Source of the DNA: Verrucomicrobiota bacterium
Lineage (GTDB): Bacteria; Verrucomicrobiota; Verrucomicrobiia; Opitutales; Opitutaceae
Direction: 5' to 3'
DNA length: 64,000 bases
Assembly: GCA_023433275.1 (NCBI GenBank)
Contig: JAEZDN010000144.1
Location: 1 to 64,000, forward strand
The translations under genes were made by a program, and so were the position numbers. Below, in pieces: positions 49,818-58,074 of this stretch (positions are counted from its first letter, which is position 1; each line of letters begins with the position of its first letter). Below the pieces are notes generated by a model, which saw nothing but the letters and a program-made list of their open reading frames with translations, was not told the DNA's origin and did no database searches.

Positions 49818-49860
49818 GTAGTGGGTGGAGACCCACAAAACATCACAACTAACGCCTACG
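49818..49860. promoter_or_regulatory. CGTAG motifs upstream of the main polysaccharide operon
   Basis: The gap between the LuxR-type regulator gene and the GT4 gene contains CGTAGTGGG twice (49766-49774 inside the hairpin, and 49818-49826) and a perfect 10-base palindrome CCTACGTAGG near 49850. A small 6-4-6 hairpin (GTGGGT...ACCCAC) starts at 49821. Repeats of a short palindromic core next to a NarL/FixJ-type gene are typical of its binding sites, but no experimental motif for this regulator is known to me. Confidence 0.4.
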
Positions 49861-49916
49861 TAGGACTTTGCCCATCAGGGCGCTCCCCGGCCCCCCATCG
49901 GGAAAACTCCCACGGG

Positions 49917-50570
49917 TCAAACGCTGGCCACGCGATTCGGCTGGGCGCGCACGAAGCCCTTGGCGTAGGCGTACGTGATCAGCTCGGCGCTGGTTTTGAG
50001 GCCCAGCTTGGCCATGATCCGGCACCGGTGATTGCGCACCGTGATCTCGCACAGGTTGATCGACGAGGCGATCTCCTCGTTGCTGGCTCCTTGGCCGAAA
50101 AGTCGCAGCAAGTGCTGCTCGCGCGCGGAAAGAATCTTGTCGAACGCCGCCGGATCGTTCCTCAGTCCCGCCCACGCGGCCAGGGCGCGCGGGGAGAAAT
50201 AGCGCTCGCCCGCCATCACGCCACGAATCGCCGACGCGAGTTGTCCGGAATTGTGGTCGTTCTTGTCGACGAAGCCATGCAGGCGCGACCCCAGCACGCG
50301 ATACACCGTGAACTCGTCCACATAGCCCGACAACCCGATGATTTTCGCCTTCGGGCAAATGGCGAGCAGGTCATCGATCAGGTCGAGTCCGTCGCGATCG
50401 GGCAGCGCGAGGTCGAGCAGGATGATCCCCGGCTTCTCCCGGCGGCACAGCGCCAGGCCCGACGCCGCATCCTCGGCCCCCCGCGCGGTCGATCCCTTGA
50501 TCGCCTCAACGCAGGCCTTGAGCAACAGGTCGCGCATCAACGCGTGGTCCTCAATGACGGCAATCTTCAT
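49917..50570 (-). CDS. NarL/FixJ-type response regulator with LuxR-type HTH
   Basis: The 217-residue protein has a receiver domain (Ile-Glu-Asp-His near residues 6-9, phosphoacceptor Asp53 in Leu-Leu-Asp-Leu-Ala-Leu-Pro-Asp, Leu-Ser-Gly-Tyr, and a Lys in Val-Asp-Lys-Asn-Asp) and a LuxR-type HTH (about 148-205, Leu-Ser-Ala-Arg-Glu-Gln...Asn-Glu-Glu-Ile-Ala...Val-Arg-Asn-His). It is divergent from a multi-PAS hybrid kinase and lies directly upstream of the main polysaccharide operon, on the same strand. The ATG at 50570 is preferred to a frame 13 codons longer. Confidence 0.93.
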   Translation of the reverse strand: MKIAVIEDHALMRDLLLKACVEAIKGSTARGAEDAASGLALCRREKPGIILLDLALPDRDGLDLIDDLLAICPKAKIIGLSGYVDEFTVYRVLGSRLHGFVDKNDHNSGQLASAIRGVMAGERYFSPRALAAWAGLRNDPAAFDKILSAREQHLLRLFGQGASNEEIASSINLCEITVRNHRCRIMAKLGLKTSAELITYAYAKGFVRAQPNRVASV

Positions 50571-50646
50571 GGGCGAACCCGACCATTTGAAAAAATCGCC
50601 GATCAGCAAGCGCAGAGGCGTGATGTTTAAACACCAAATGCGCCTT

Positions 50647-50676
50647 TTGACGGAACCACCCCCTTCCTCGTATGAT
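50647..50676 (+). promoter_or_regulatory. Sigma-70-like promoter of the multi-PAS kinase gene
   Basis: TTGACG (50647-50652) is followed after 18 bases by TATGAT (50671-50676), each one base from the consensus hexamer. Transcription would begin near 50683. The region also holds a GTTTAAAC palindrome (50625-50632) just upstream. This is the best promoter match seen in the window, placed in the divergent gap between the response regulator and the kinase gene. Confidence 0.6.
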
Positions 50677-50692
50677 CTGGGGTGGAATCCCG

Positions 50693-50713
50693 AGCCTCCC
50701 CGGGGGCTTTTTT
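50693..50713 (+). terminator. Terminator-like hairpin in the kinase leader (possible attenuator)
   Basis: AGCCTC pairs with GGGGCT (one T-G wobble) around a CCCG loop, and the stem is followed by six T residues (50708-50713). It has the form of a Rho-independent terminator acting on the plus strand. No plus-strand gene ends nearby; it lies about ten bases after the predicted start of transcription and 44 bases before the kinase start codon, so it would act on the kinase leader itself. Confidence 0.5.
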
Positions 50714-50756
50714 CCGGTCTCGTTCACCCGTTTTCTCCGGATTCCCGACTCTGCCC

Positions 50757-53700
50757 ATGCATTCCTCCTTCCGCCCACCCGCCGCCACGTCCCCCAGCCC
50801 CATGGATCAAGCTCTGACGTCGGCCAACATCGGCATTTGGGAATGGGACGTCATCACCAACGAGGTGCGCTGGAACGATGCGGTTTACCGCATCCACGGG
50901 GTCGACCGGGAAACGTTCACCGTGTCCTTCGAAAGCTTTGCTCGGTTGATCCACCCCGACGACACCGAGCGCGTGCAAAATGCGATCCGCGACGCGTTGG
51001 AAAAGGACGCGCCGTTCGACCTCGAATTCCGCATCCGCCGTCCCGACGGCCGCGAGACCTGGGTTTTCACCAACGCCAGCGTCATTCGCGAGGGCGGCCG
51101 GCCCGTCCGCATGATTGGCGCCACGCTCGATGTCACCGCCCGCCGCCACGCGGACGACACCAGCCGCTGGCTGGCCGCCATTGTCGATTCCTCCGACGAC
51201 GCGATCGTCAGCAAGGACCTCAACAGCATTATCACCAGTTGGAACGCAGGCGCCGAGCGCCTGTTCGGCTACAAGGCGGCCGAGGTCGTCGGCCGTCCCG
51301 TCACGCTCCTCATGCCCGACGCGCGCAAGAACGAGGAAATCAGCCTGCTCGAGCGGATTCGTCGCGGGGAACGCATCGAGCATTTCGAGACCGTGCGGCA
51401 GCGCCGCGATGGAACCCTGTTCGATGTGTCGCTCACCCTTTCACCCGTGAAGGACGCGAGCGGGCGTATCGTCGGGGCCTCGAAGATCGCGCGCGACATT
51501 TCCGACCGCAAACGCGTGGAGGCCGCGCTGCGCACCAGCGAGGAACGGTTCCGGCTGCTGGCCAGCCATGCCCCCGTCGGGATTTTTCTCTCCGGCCAGG
51601 ACGGTGGCTGTATCTTCGTCAATGCCCGCTGGTGCGAGATGGCCGGGCTTACCGTCACCGGCGCCATGGGTACGGGCTGGACGCAGTCCGTCCACCCCGA
51701 CGATCGGGAACGCGTGCTCCATGAGTGGCAGCGGGCCGTCGCCCACGGCGCGCCATCCACTTCCGAATTCCGCTTTCGGCGCCCCGACGGGAGCATCGTG
51801 TGGGTCCAGGGCAGCGCGGTGCGCTTCGACGACGGCGACCGCTTTCAGGGCTATCTCGGCAGTTGCGTGGACGTCACCCAGCGCAAACAGGCCGAGCTGC
51901 AGGCCGACTTTCTCCACGACCTGGGCAACCGGATTTCCGCACTCAGCCAGCCTGAACTCATTCTCGAGACGAGCCAGGCCGCACTCGGCGAGTTTCTCCA
52001 GGCCGACCGGTGCTACTTTTTCGAGGTCGATGCCGCCCAAGCCATCGCGCGCATCGGCGACGACTGGCACCGCCCCGATCTGCCGTCGGTTCACGGCGAG
52101 CACCGCCTGGTGGATTTCGGCACGCCCGAGTTCGCCACCCTGCTGGCCCGCGCCCGCTGCCATATCTCGGACCTGCGCGAGCATCCCGCGACCCGCGGCC
52201 GGTGGTCGAGCTTCGACGCCATCCGGATGCGCTCCCTGGCCACCTCGGCCTTCTGGCAGGACGGCCGCTGGCATCTCTCGCTGGCCGTCGCCAGCCGGAA
52301 TCCCCGCGAATGGACGACGTCGGAACTCGAGCTGATTGAAAACGTCGTGGCGCGCGTCGGCCCGATCGTGGAACGTGCCCGAGCCACTCAGGCGCTCCGC
52401 GAGAGCGAACGCCTCTACCGCGCGATCGGCGAATCCATCAATTACGGGATCTGGGTGCGCGACGCGGAAGGTAGCACGACGTACATGAGCGAATCGTTCC
52501 TGCGGCTCGTCGGCCTGACCCAGGATCAATGCGCCGGCCAGGGCTGGATGCGCGCCTTGCATCCCGACGAGGTCGAGGCCACCGCCGCGGCCTGGAAACA
52601 GTGCGCCGCCGCCGGCACATTCTGGGAGCGCGAGCACCATTTCAAGGGAGCCGATGGCGAATGGCATCCCATCCTTTCCCGCGGCGTGCCTCTCCGTGAT
52701 TCGGCAGGACGGATCCAGCGCTGGGTCGGCATCAATCTCGACATTTCCGCCATGAAGGCGGTCCAGAAGGCCGCCCGGCGCGGCGAGCTCCAGTTGCAAC
52801 TGGTGACCGACCATGCGCCGATCTTCCTGGTGCAGTGCGACCGCGACCACCGGTACAAGTTCGTGAACGCCCCCTACGCCGAGCGCCATGGGCTGACCCG
52901 CGAACAGGTTATCGGCCGGCACGTCGCCGAACTCACGGGCGCCGAGGCCTACGCCACCTTCAAGCGCCACATGGACGCCGCGCTCGCGGGGCGCCGGATC
53001 GAATTCGAGCAGGAGATTCCCTACGAGCGCCTCGGCCGCCGCTGGATGCATGTGATCTACGAACCGGAACGCACCGCGGAGGGGGAGGTCGTGGGCCTCG
53101 TGGCCGTGATCTCCGACGTCACCATCAGGAAACAGGCCGAACTCGAGCTGGGCCGGATGCGCGACGAGGCCCTCGCCGCTTCGCGCGCCAAGGACGATTT
53201 CCTGGCCTCGCTCTCCCACGAACTGCGCACCCCCCTCAATCCCGTGCTGCTCCTCGCCAGCGATGCCGCCAACAACCCCGCGCTCCCGCCGGAGGTTCGC
53301 GATACCTTCGAAACCATCCGCCGGAACATCAGTCTCGAGGCCCGGCTCATCGACGACCTGCTCGACCTCACCCGCATCGCCCGCGACAAACTCGAGCTCG
53401 AAAAGTCCCGCGTCGATGTCCACGTCGCCGTCCAGGACGCCGTCGGCAACATTCGCAGCGAAATCGAGGCCAAGCACCTCAATCTCCAGTTGTTCCTCGG
53501 CGCCAGGAACTCGTGGGTGTACGGCGATGCCGTCCGCCTGCAGCAGGTCTGTTGGAACGTGCTCCAGAACGCCGTCAAATTCACCCGCGAGGGCGGACAG
53601 ATCACCGTGGTCTCCCGCGTGGTCGCCGAAACCAACCGGCTCCATCTTGAAATCACGGACAACGGGCTGGGCATGTCACCGGCCGAACTCGCTAGCGTAT

Positions 53701-54314
53701 TCTCGGCGTTTCGCCAGGGCGAGCACGCGGCCACCGGTCCGCATCGTTTCGGCGGCCTCGGCCTCGGGCTCGCGATCTCGCGCAAGCTGGTCGAACTGCA
53801 TGGCGGCGAGATCAAGGCGGCCAGCCCCGGCCGCAATCGCGGCTCCGTTTTCATCGTGGAGCTTCCCCTGGCGGCGACCGCGCCAACCCACCCCACTCCG
53901 AGCGCGCCGGCCCCGGCGGCCACTCCCCTCCCCGCATCCGCTCCCCGGCGGATCCTGCTGGTCGAGGATCACGTTTCGACCCGCGAGACCCTGCAAAAAC
54001 TGCTCGGGCGGCGGAATTTCGATGTCACTGCCGCGGGCAGCGTCGCCGAAGCCCTGGGTCATGCCTCCAGCCGCACCTTCGATTTCCTGGTTTCGGACGT
54101 CGGGTTGCCCGACGGCGACGGTTATCAGCTGATGGCCGAGATCCGCAAGATCCAGCCCACGCTCCAGGGCATCGCCTTGAGCGGGTATGGCATGGAGGAC
54201 GATCTCCAGCGCTCCCACGCCGGCGGCTTTGCCAATCACTTGGTGAAACCCGTCAGTATTGCGGCACTTGAACAGGCGCTTGCGGGTCTCACCTCGCCGT
54301 CGCCCACCCGCTAG
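50757..54314 (+). CDS. Multi-PAS/GAF hybrid sensor histidine kinase with C-terminal receiver
   Basis: The 1185-residue cytoplasmic protein has, in order, three PAS domains (about 20-125, 135-255, 260-380), a GAF domain (385-545), two more PAS domains (550-675, 680-800), HisKA with the phosphorylated His821 in Leu-Ser-His-Glu-Leu-Arg-Thr-Pro-Leu, an HATPase domain with Asp-Asn-Gly-Leu-Gly-Met and Gly-Gly-Leu-Gly-Leu-Gly-Leu, and a receiver with Asp1114. No membrane helix or signal peptide is seen. The ATG at 50757 is used; one at 50802 is possible. It is divergent from the response regulator and followed by two more kinase genes. Confidence 0.93.
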   Translation: MHSSFRPPAATSPSPMDQALTSANIGIWEWDVITNEVRWNDAVYRIHGVDRETFTVSFESFARLIHPDDTERVQNAIRDALEKDAPFDLEFRIRRPDGRETWVFTNASVIREGGRPVRMIGATLDVTARRHADDTSRWLAAIVDSSDDAIVSKDLNSIITSWNAGAERLFGYKAAEVVGRPVTLLMPDARKNEEISLLERIRRGERIEHFETVRQRRDGTLFDVSLTLSPVKDASGRIVGASKIARDISDRKRVEAALRTSEERFRLLASHAPVGIFLSGQDGGCIFVNARWCEMAGLTVTGAMGTGWTQSVHPDDRERVLHEWQRAVAHGAPSTSEFRFRRPDGSIVWVQGSAVRFDDGDRFQGYLGSCVDVTQRKQAELQADFLHDLGNRISALSQPELILETSQAALGEFLQADRCYFFEVDAAQAIARIGDDWHRPDLPSVHGEHRLVDFGTPEFATLLARARCHISDLREHPATRGRWSSFDAIRMRSLATSAFWQDGRWHLSLAVASRNPREWTTSELELIENVVARVGPIVERARATQALRESERLYRAIGESINYGIWVRDAEGSTTYMSESFLRLVGLTQDQCAGQGWMRALHPDEVEATAAAWKQCAAAGTFWEREHHFKGADGEWHPILSRGVPLRDSAGRIQRWVGINLDISAMKAVQKAARRGELQLQLVTDHAPIFLVQCDRDHRYKFVNAPYAERHGLTREQVIGRHVAELTGAEAYATFKRHMDAALAGRRIEFEQEIPYERLGRRWMHVIYEPERTAEGEVVGLVAVISDVTIRKQAELELGRMRDEALAASRAKDDFLASLSHELRTPLNPVLLLASDAANNPALPPEVRDTFETIRRNISLEARLIDDLLDLTRIARDKLELEKSRVDVHVAVQDAVGNIRSEIEAKHLNLQLFLGARNSWVYGDAVRLQQVCWNVLQNAVKFTREGGQITVVSRVVAETNRLHLEITDNGLGMSPAELASVFSAFRQGEHAATGPHRFGGLGLGLAISRKLVELHGGEIKAASPGRNRGSVFIVELPLAATAPTHPTPSAPAPAATPLPASAPRRILLVEDHVSTRETLQKLLGRRNFDVTAAGSVAEALGHASSRTFDFLVSDVGLPDGDGYQLMAEIRKIQPTLQGIALSGYGMEDDLQRSHAGGFANHLVKPVSIAALEQALAGLTSPSPTR

Positions 54315-54419
54315 AAACTCCGCGCGCGTCACCCCGCGGAGACCGGCAAGCCCTCTCGAAAAACTTCATTCATCCACCCGCACCCTCCCTCCGAGGCCTT
54401 TACGCCTGACGATATCACG

Positions 54420-56156
54420 ATGAAAAAGAAATCCGCCCCGCGGCCCAATCCCACTCCCGACTCGCGCCCGGGTCCGCCGTCACGGCCGGATGCCCGCATC
54501 GTCCCCGCCACGGAACTCGCCCGGCTCGAGGAAAGTCTCCGCACCGCCCAGCAGGCGCTCGAGGCCATCCGGGGCAACGAGCCGGGCACCCTCGTCGCGG
54601 ACGGCGCCACCCGCAGCCCGGGATTCAGCCCGACGGGCGCCGACCAGACCCACCGCGTCTTCTTCGAGCAAATGCAGGAAGGAGCCGCCACGATCGACGC
54701 CGACGGCCTGATTCTCCATTGCAACCGGCGCTTCGCCGACATGGTCGGCCGGCCGCTCGACAAGGTTCTGGGCAGCTCGCTGCCGAAATACCTCACGCCC
54801 GAAGCCTGGCACCAGCTCCGCAACCTCGCGGCCCAGAACCGGGAAACGGCGAAATTCGAGACCACCCTGCAGCACAACGGCACCACCGGACTCCCCGTCA
54901 CACTCACCGCCAGCCCCCTCACCCAGGACGGCCCGCGGGTGATCTGCCTCGTCGTGACCGACCTGTCCGCGCAAAAGGAACAGGAGGACCTGCGCCTGGC
55001 CAAGGAGGTCGCGGAGAAGGCCAATGCGGCCAAGGACGATTTTCTCGCCGCCCTTTCCCACGAATTGCGCACGCCACTGACGCCCGCCCTCATGGCCGCG
55101 ACTGTCCTCGAGAAGGACACCAGCCTGCCGGAAACCGCCCGCTCCGACATTTCGCTCATCCGCCGCAACATCGAGCTCGAGGCGCGTCTCATCGACGATC
55201 TCCTTGACCTGACCCTCATCACGCACGGCAAGCTATCCCTCCAGACCGACGAGGTGAACCTGCACACCAGCCTCAACCGCGCGATCGAGGTCTGCCAGGG
55301 CGACGCGCGGCTCAAGCGCCTGACCATGCAGATCGAGCTCAATGCCCGGCAAACCCTGATCATCGGCGACCCGGTCCGCGTGCAACAGGTGTGCTGGAAC
55401 GTCCTGCGCAATGCCGTGAAGTTCACCGCGGAACGCGGTTCCGTCTCGATCACCACCGGCAACGACGACCACGGGAACGTGTGGGTCCGCGTCACGGACA
55501 CCGGCATCGGCTTCACCCACGATCAGGCCACCCGGATCTTCGAGCCTTTCGAACAGGGCGACCGGCACATTCCGCGCCAGTACGGCGGCCTCGGTCTCGG
55601 CCTGGCCATCACGCGCTCCATCATGCACGCCCACGGCGGCGGCATCGAGGCGCAGAGCCCCGGACTCAACCAGGGCGCCACCTTCACCCTGCGCTTCCCG
55701 TTGGCCCGTACCCGGGAAAAATCCGCGCCGCGCAAGGTCCAGCCGGCCGCGATCCATCCTTCCGGCCTCAACATCCTCCTGGTCGAGGATCACAAGGACA
55801 CCCGCGCGTGCATCCAGCGTTTGCTGGAAGCCTCCTCGCACCGGGTCACCTCCGCGGGCACGGCGCACGATGCGCTGGGACTGGCGGAAGGTGGCCGCTT
55901 CGACCTCGTCATCAGCGACCTCGGCCTGCCCGACCTCAGCGGCCATGAGCTCATGCATCGCTTGCATACGCGCTATAACGTGCCAGGCATCGCGCTCAGC
56001 GGTTACGGCATGGAAACCGACATGGCTCAAAGCCGCCAGGCCGGCTTCAAGTACCACCTGACCAAGCCCGTGAGCTTCGAGCGACTGAAGAGTTTCGTTG
56101 CCGAATTCGCCTCGAAACGGGAATCTGCCCTGGAATCCGCGCCCGCCAAATCATGA
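54420..56156 (+). CDS. PAS-containing hybrid sensor histidine kinase
   Basis: The 578-residue protein begins with a disordered Lys/Pro/Arg-rich stretch (1-30) and a short helix, one PAS domain (about 75-185), HisKA with His214, HATPase (Asp-Thr-Gly-Ile-Gly-Phe, Gly-Gly-Leu-Gly-Leu-Gly-Leu) and a receiver with Asp500 in Ile-Ser-Asp-Leu-Gly-Leu-Pro-Asp. Its HisKA-HATPase-REC core is clearly related to that of the larger kinase before it, including the Ile-Ala-Leu-Ser-Gly-Tyr-Gly-Met-Glu segment. It begins 105 bases after that gene and overlaps the next by four. Confidence 0.93.
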   Translation: MKKKSAPRPNPTPDSRPGPPSRPDARIVPATELARLEESLRTAQQALEAIRGNEPGTLVADGATRSPGFSPTGADQTHRVFFEQMQEGAATIDADGLILHCNRRFADMVGRPLDKVLGSSLPKYLTPEAWHQLRNLAAQNRETAKFETTLQHNGTTGLPVTLTASPLTQDGPRVICLVVTDLSAQKEQEDLRLAKEVAEKANAAKDDFLAALSHELRTPLTPALMAATVLEKDTSLPETARSDISLIRRNIELEARLIDDLLDLTLITHGKLSLQTDEVNLHTSLNRAIEVCQGDARLKRLTMQIELNARQTLIIGDPVRVQQVCWNVLRNAVKFTAERGSVSITTGNDDHGNVWVRVTDTGIGFTHDQATRIFEPFEQGDRHIPRQYGGLGLGLAITRSIMHAHGGGIEAQSPGLNQGATFTLRFPLARTREKSAPRKVQPAAIHPSGLNILLVEDHKDTRACIQRLLEASSHRVTSAGTAHDALGLAEGGRFDLVISDLGLPDLSGHELMHRLHTRYNVPGIALSGYGMETDMAQSRQAGFKYHLTKPVSFERLKSFVAEFASKRESALESAPAKS

Positions 56157-57238
56157 AAAGCACCACCGTCTACCTGGTCCAACTCGCCGATTCGCTCCGT
56201 GACCTGGCCATGCTCGCGGCCCGGGAAATATTTCCCCGCGCCCAGCTCGTGCCCGCACGCTCCGTCACCGAGGCCCTGCAATTACCCGCCCATGGCCGCC
56301 AGCTCGTGGTGATCGGCGAAACGACCGAACACGAGATCGGACAGGCCGCGCAGGCGCTCGACGCCGCCGACCTCCCTCGCTGGGCGGTGGTTCATCTGGG
56401 GGACACGCCTTCGGATCTCGTCGACACGGTTCCCCCCGACGAATGCACCGCGCGTTCGCTCGCGCGGATCTTCCGCTCGGCCCTCATGCATCACGAGCTC
56501 CTGCGCGAGAACCTGCAGCTCCGGGGCGATCTCAAGACCGTCTCCCGCCGCCTGAATCACGACATCCGAACGCCGCTCGGTTGCATCGACACCGTCTGCT
56601 CGCTGTTGCACGACATCCCCGGTGCGGACGAGTCGTCCGCGGAGTCCATCCGCGCCATTCGGGACTCCACGTCCGAGATCAGCGTGATGCTCGATCGTGT
56701 GAGCTTCATGCTCAAGGCCACGAGCGAGCCGCTGCCGGGCGCGCCGGTTTCCATGGGCACGATCGTCCAACGGGCGATGGAACGTCTACCGGCGCAAGCT
56801 GACCGGCGTCTCGCGAAGATCCGCCAGCCCGCGCAGTGGCCGGAGGTTTTCGCGGTCGATCATTGGGTGGAATTCATCTGGCTGAACCTCATCCAGAACG
56901 CCCTGCGTCACGGGGCGCGCAACGGCACGGTCGAGATCGGCTGGGATGCCCGCGGGATCGAGATCCGCTTCTGGATCGCCAGCACGGGTCTCGTTCCTTC
57001 GGCCTTGCGCCAGAATCTACTGCGTCCCTTCCACGTGCTGCACCAGAATCCCTCGGCCGGCCTTGGCCTTTCCCTGGTCGAACGCCTCGTGACGCTCCAA
57101 GGCGGTCGATGCGGCTACGAAACAAGCCCTGAGGAACGATCCGTGTTCTACTTCACCCTGCCCGCGACGCTGGGCTTGGCGAACGCTCTGCCGGTGGGAT
57201 CGTCCGCCCGCCCTCTGGCCGCCACCCGCCCGGTCTAG
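56153..57238 (+). CDS. Histidine kinase with degenerate receiver-like start and unusual ATP site
   Basis: The 361-residue protein has a receiver-like amino-terminal region (1-115) that lacks an evident phosphoacceptor Asp, then HisKA-like Leu-Asn-His-Asp-Ile-Arg-Thr-Pro-Leu with His136. The N box Asn-Leu-Ile-Gln-Asn-Ala-Leu-Arg-His-Gly and the G2 box Ala-Gly-Leu-Gly-Leu-Ser-Leu are present, but the G1 box, normally Asp-x-Gly-x-Gly, reads Ala-Ser-Thr-Gly-Leu. It has no output receiver. It overlaps the preceding hybrid kinase gene by four bases (ATGA), so both products are made from one message and may act together. Confidence 0.82.
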   Translation: MKSTTVYLVQLADSLRDLAMLAAREIFPRAQLVPARSVTEALQLPAHGRQLVVIGETTEHEIGQAAQALDAADLPRWAVVHLGDTPSDLVDTVPPDECTARSLARIFRSALMHHELLRENLQLRGDLKTVSRRLNHDIRTPLGCIDTVCSLLHDIPGADESSAESIRAIRDSTSEISVMLDRVSFMLKATSEPLPGAPVSMGTIVQRAMERLPAQADRRLAKIRQPAQWPEVFAVDHWVEFIWLNLIQNALRHGARNGTVEIGWDARGIEIRFWIASTGLVPSALRQNLLRPFHVLHQNPSAGLGLSLVERLVTLQGGRCGYETSPEERSVFYFTLPATLGLANALPVGSSARPLAATRPV

Positions 57239-57398
57239 CGGTTTGCACGCGAGTCGCCGCTGGAAACTTCACTCGCGTCCATGGCCCCTGAAAACGGAAT
57301 CGCCAGGCCGCTGCCGGCCTGGCGATCGCCCTTACCCGCTGCCGGTCCGGTGGCGACTGCTTGGCACCACCGCTTGACCGCGCGGAATTGATCGTGAA
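57239..57398. terminator. Double inverted repeat between convergent genes, probable terminator region
   Basis: Two inverted repeats lie between the kinase stop and the stop of the disordered-protein gene. ACGCGAGT (57247-57254) and ACTCGCGT (57271-57278) are 8-base arms. ATCGCCAGGCCG (57299-57310), CTGC and CGGCCTGGCGAT (57315-57326) form a perfect 12-base-pair stem. On the minus strand the second is followed by TCCGTTTT. It probably ends both convergent transcripts, although it lacks a long T-run. Confidence 0.55.
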
Positions 57399-57809
57399 TC
57401 AGAGTTCGCTGGGCGGGGGCGAGGAACGACGGTTCGAGCTCGAGCTGGAGTCCGAGGAATCGTCGTCGTCGGACGACATGCCGCCCGCCTGGCGCGAGGC
57501 CTGGTTCCCGCCGATTTCCTGTTCGGAATCCAGCGAGGAGCCGCGCCACTGTTCCTGATTCTGTTTGTCGCTCTTGTTGGAGCGGCTCGGATTGTTCTGC
57601 TGGCCCTGGTTGGAGCCGGAGTTTCCGGAGCTCTGGCCTTGGCGGCTGGCTTGGTTGCCCTGGCTGCCTTGGCTCTGCTGGCCGCTGGACGCGTTCTGGG
57701 AACGCTGCGGGTTCTGGTTTTGATTCTGGTTTTGGTTCTGCTTGCCGGCATTCGACTGATCCTGGTTGGACTGGTCGCCGGAACGCTGAGAGGGATTATT
57801 GGCGGGCAT
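57399..57809 (-). CDS. Small disordered Gln/Asn/Ser-rich protein
   Basis: The 136-residue protein is extremely rich in Gln, Asn, Ser and Gly with few hydrophobic residues. A (Gln-Asn)n tract near residues 24-33 is encoded by an imperfect 12-base repeat (57712-57735). The C terminus has a run of Asp then Ser residues. It has no signal peptide and no recognised domain. The frame stays open across the whole region and its composition is consistent, which argues for a real gene. It is separated from the next plus-strand gene by a palindrome at 57884-57905. Confidence 0.62.
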   Translation of the reverse strand: MPANNPSQRSGDQSNQDQSNAGKQNQNQNQNQNPQRSQNASSGQQSQGSQGNQASRQGQSSGNSGSNQGQQNNPSRSNKSDKQNQEQWRGSSLDSEQEIGGNQASRQAGGMSSDDDDSSDSSSSSNRRSSPPPSEL

Positions 57810-57883
57810 GATGAATGGGGGTTGTGGTTGAGTTGTTGTTTAACCTGACGCCCTCACCTTAGCTGAACGGAGCGCCGCGAACC

Positions 57884-57905
57884 ATCGGGCCATTTCCGGC
57901 CCGAT
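57884..57905. promoter_or_regulatory. Perfect palindrome between divergent stress-like genes
   Basis: ATCGGGCC, six bases, then GGCCCGAT form a perfect 8-6-8 inverted repeat in the divergent gap between the disordered-protein gene (start 57809) and the exported helical protein (start 58075). It has no T-run on either side, so an operator or a leader hairpin is likelier than a terminator. No regulator gene next to it was recognised. Confidence 0.45.
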
Positions 57906-58074
57906 CACCCGGTAAATGAATTGAGGGATGCCGTCCTCCAGAGGGGATCAGGCCCCGGCCTCCGCCATTGGTGCCCCGGCCGCGGTCCAGACGCTCGAAC
58001 TCCCTCAATCGCGGCGTGTCCATGCCGCTGGACCCTCACCTGACGCTCTCCCCATCACCCTCGACTATTCGCCC

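Noticed and set aside
49791..49916. Possible riboswitch (for example c-di-GMP type) in the leader of the glycan operon
   Set aside because: The core sequences expected of GEMM-type c-di-GMP riboswitches were looked for and not found; only short hairpins and repeats are visible.
50625..50632. GTTTAAAC palindrome upstream of the kinase promoter as an operator
   Set aside because: An 8-base AT-rich palindrome is expected by chance and it is not extended by symmetrical flanks.
51441..53645. Long minus-strand frame opposite the multi-PAS kinase (about 734 codons)
   Set aside because: Antisense shadow of repeated PAS, GAF and kinase motifs on the plus strand.
57235..57549. Minus-strand frame overlapping the kinase stop and the inverted repeats
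   Set aside because: It covers the palindromes and overlaps the better-supported disordered-protein gene; composition is not protein-like.
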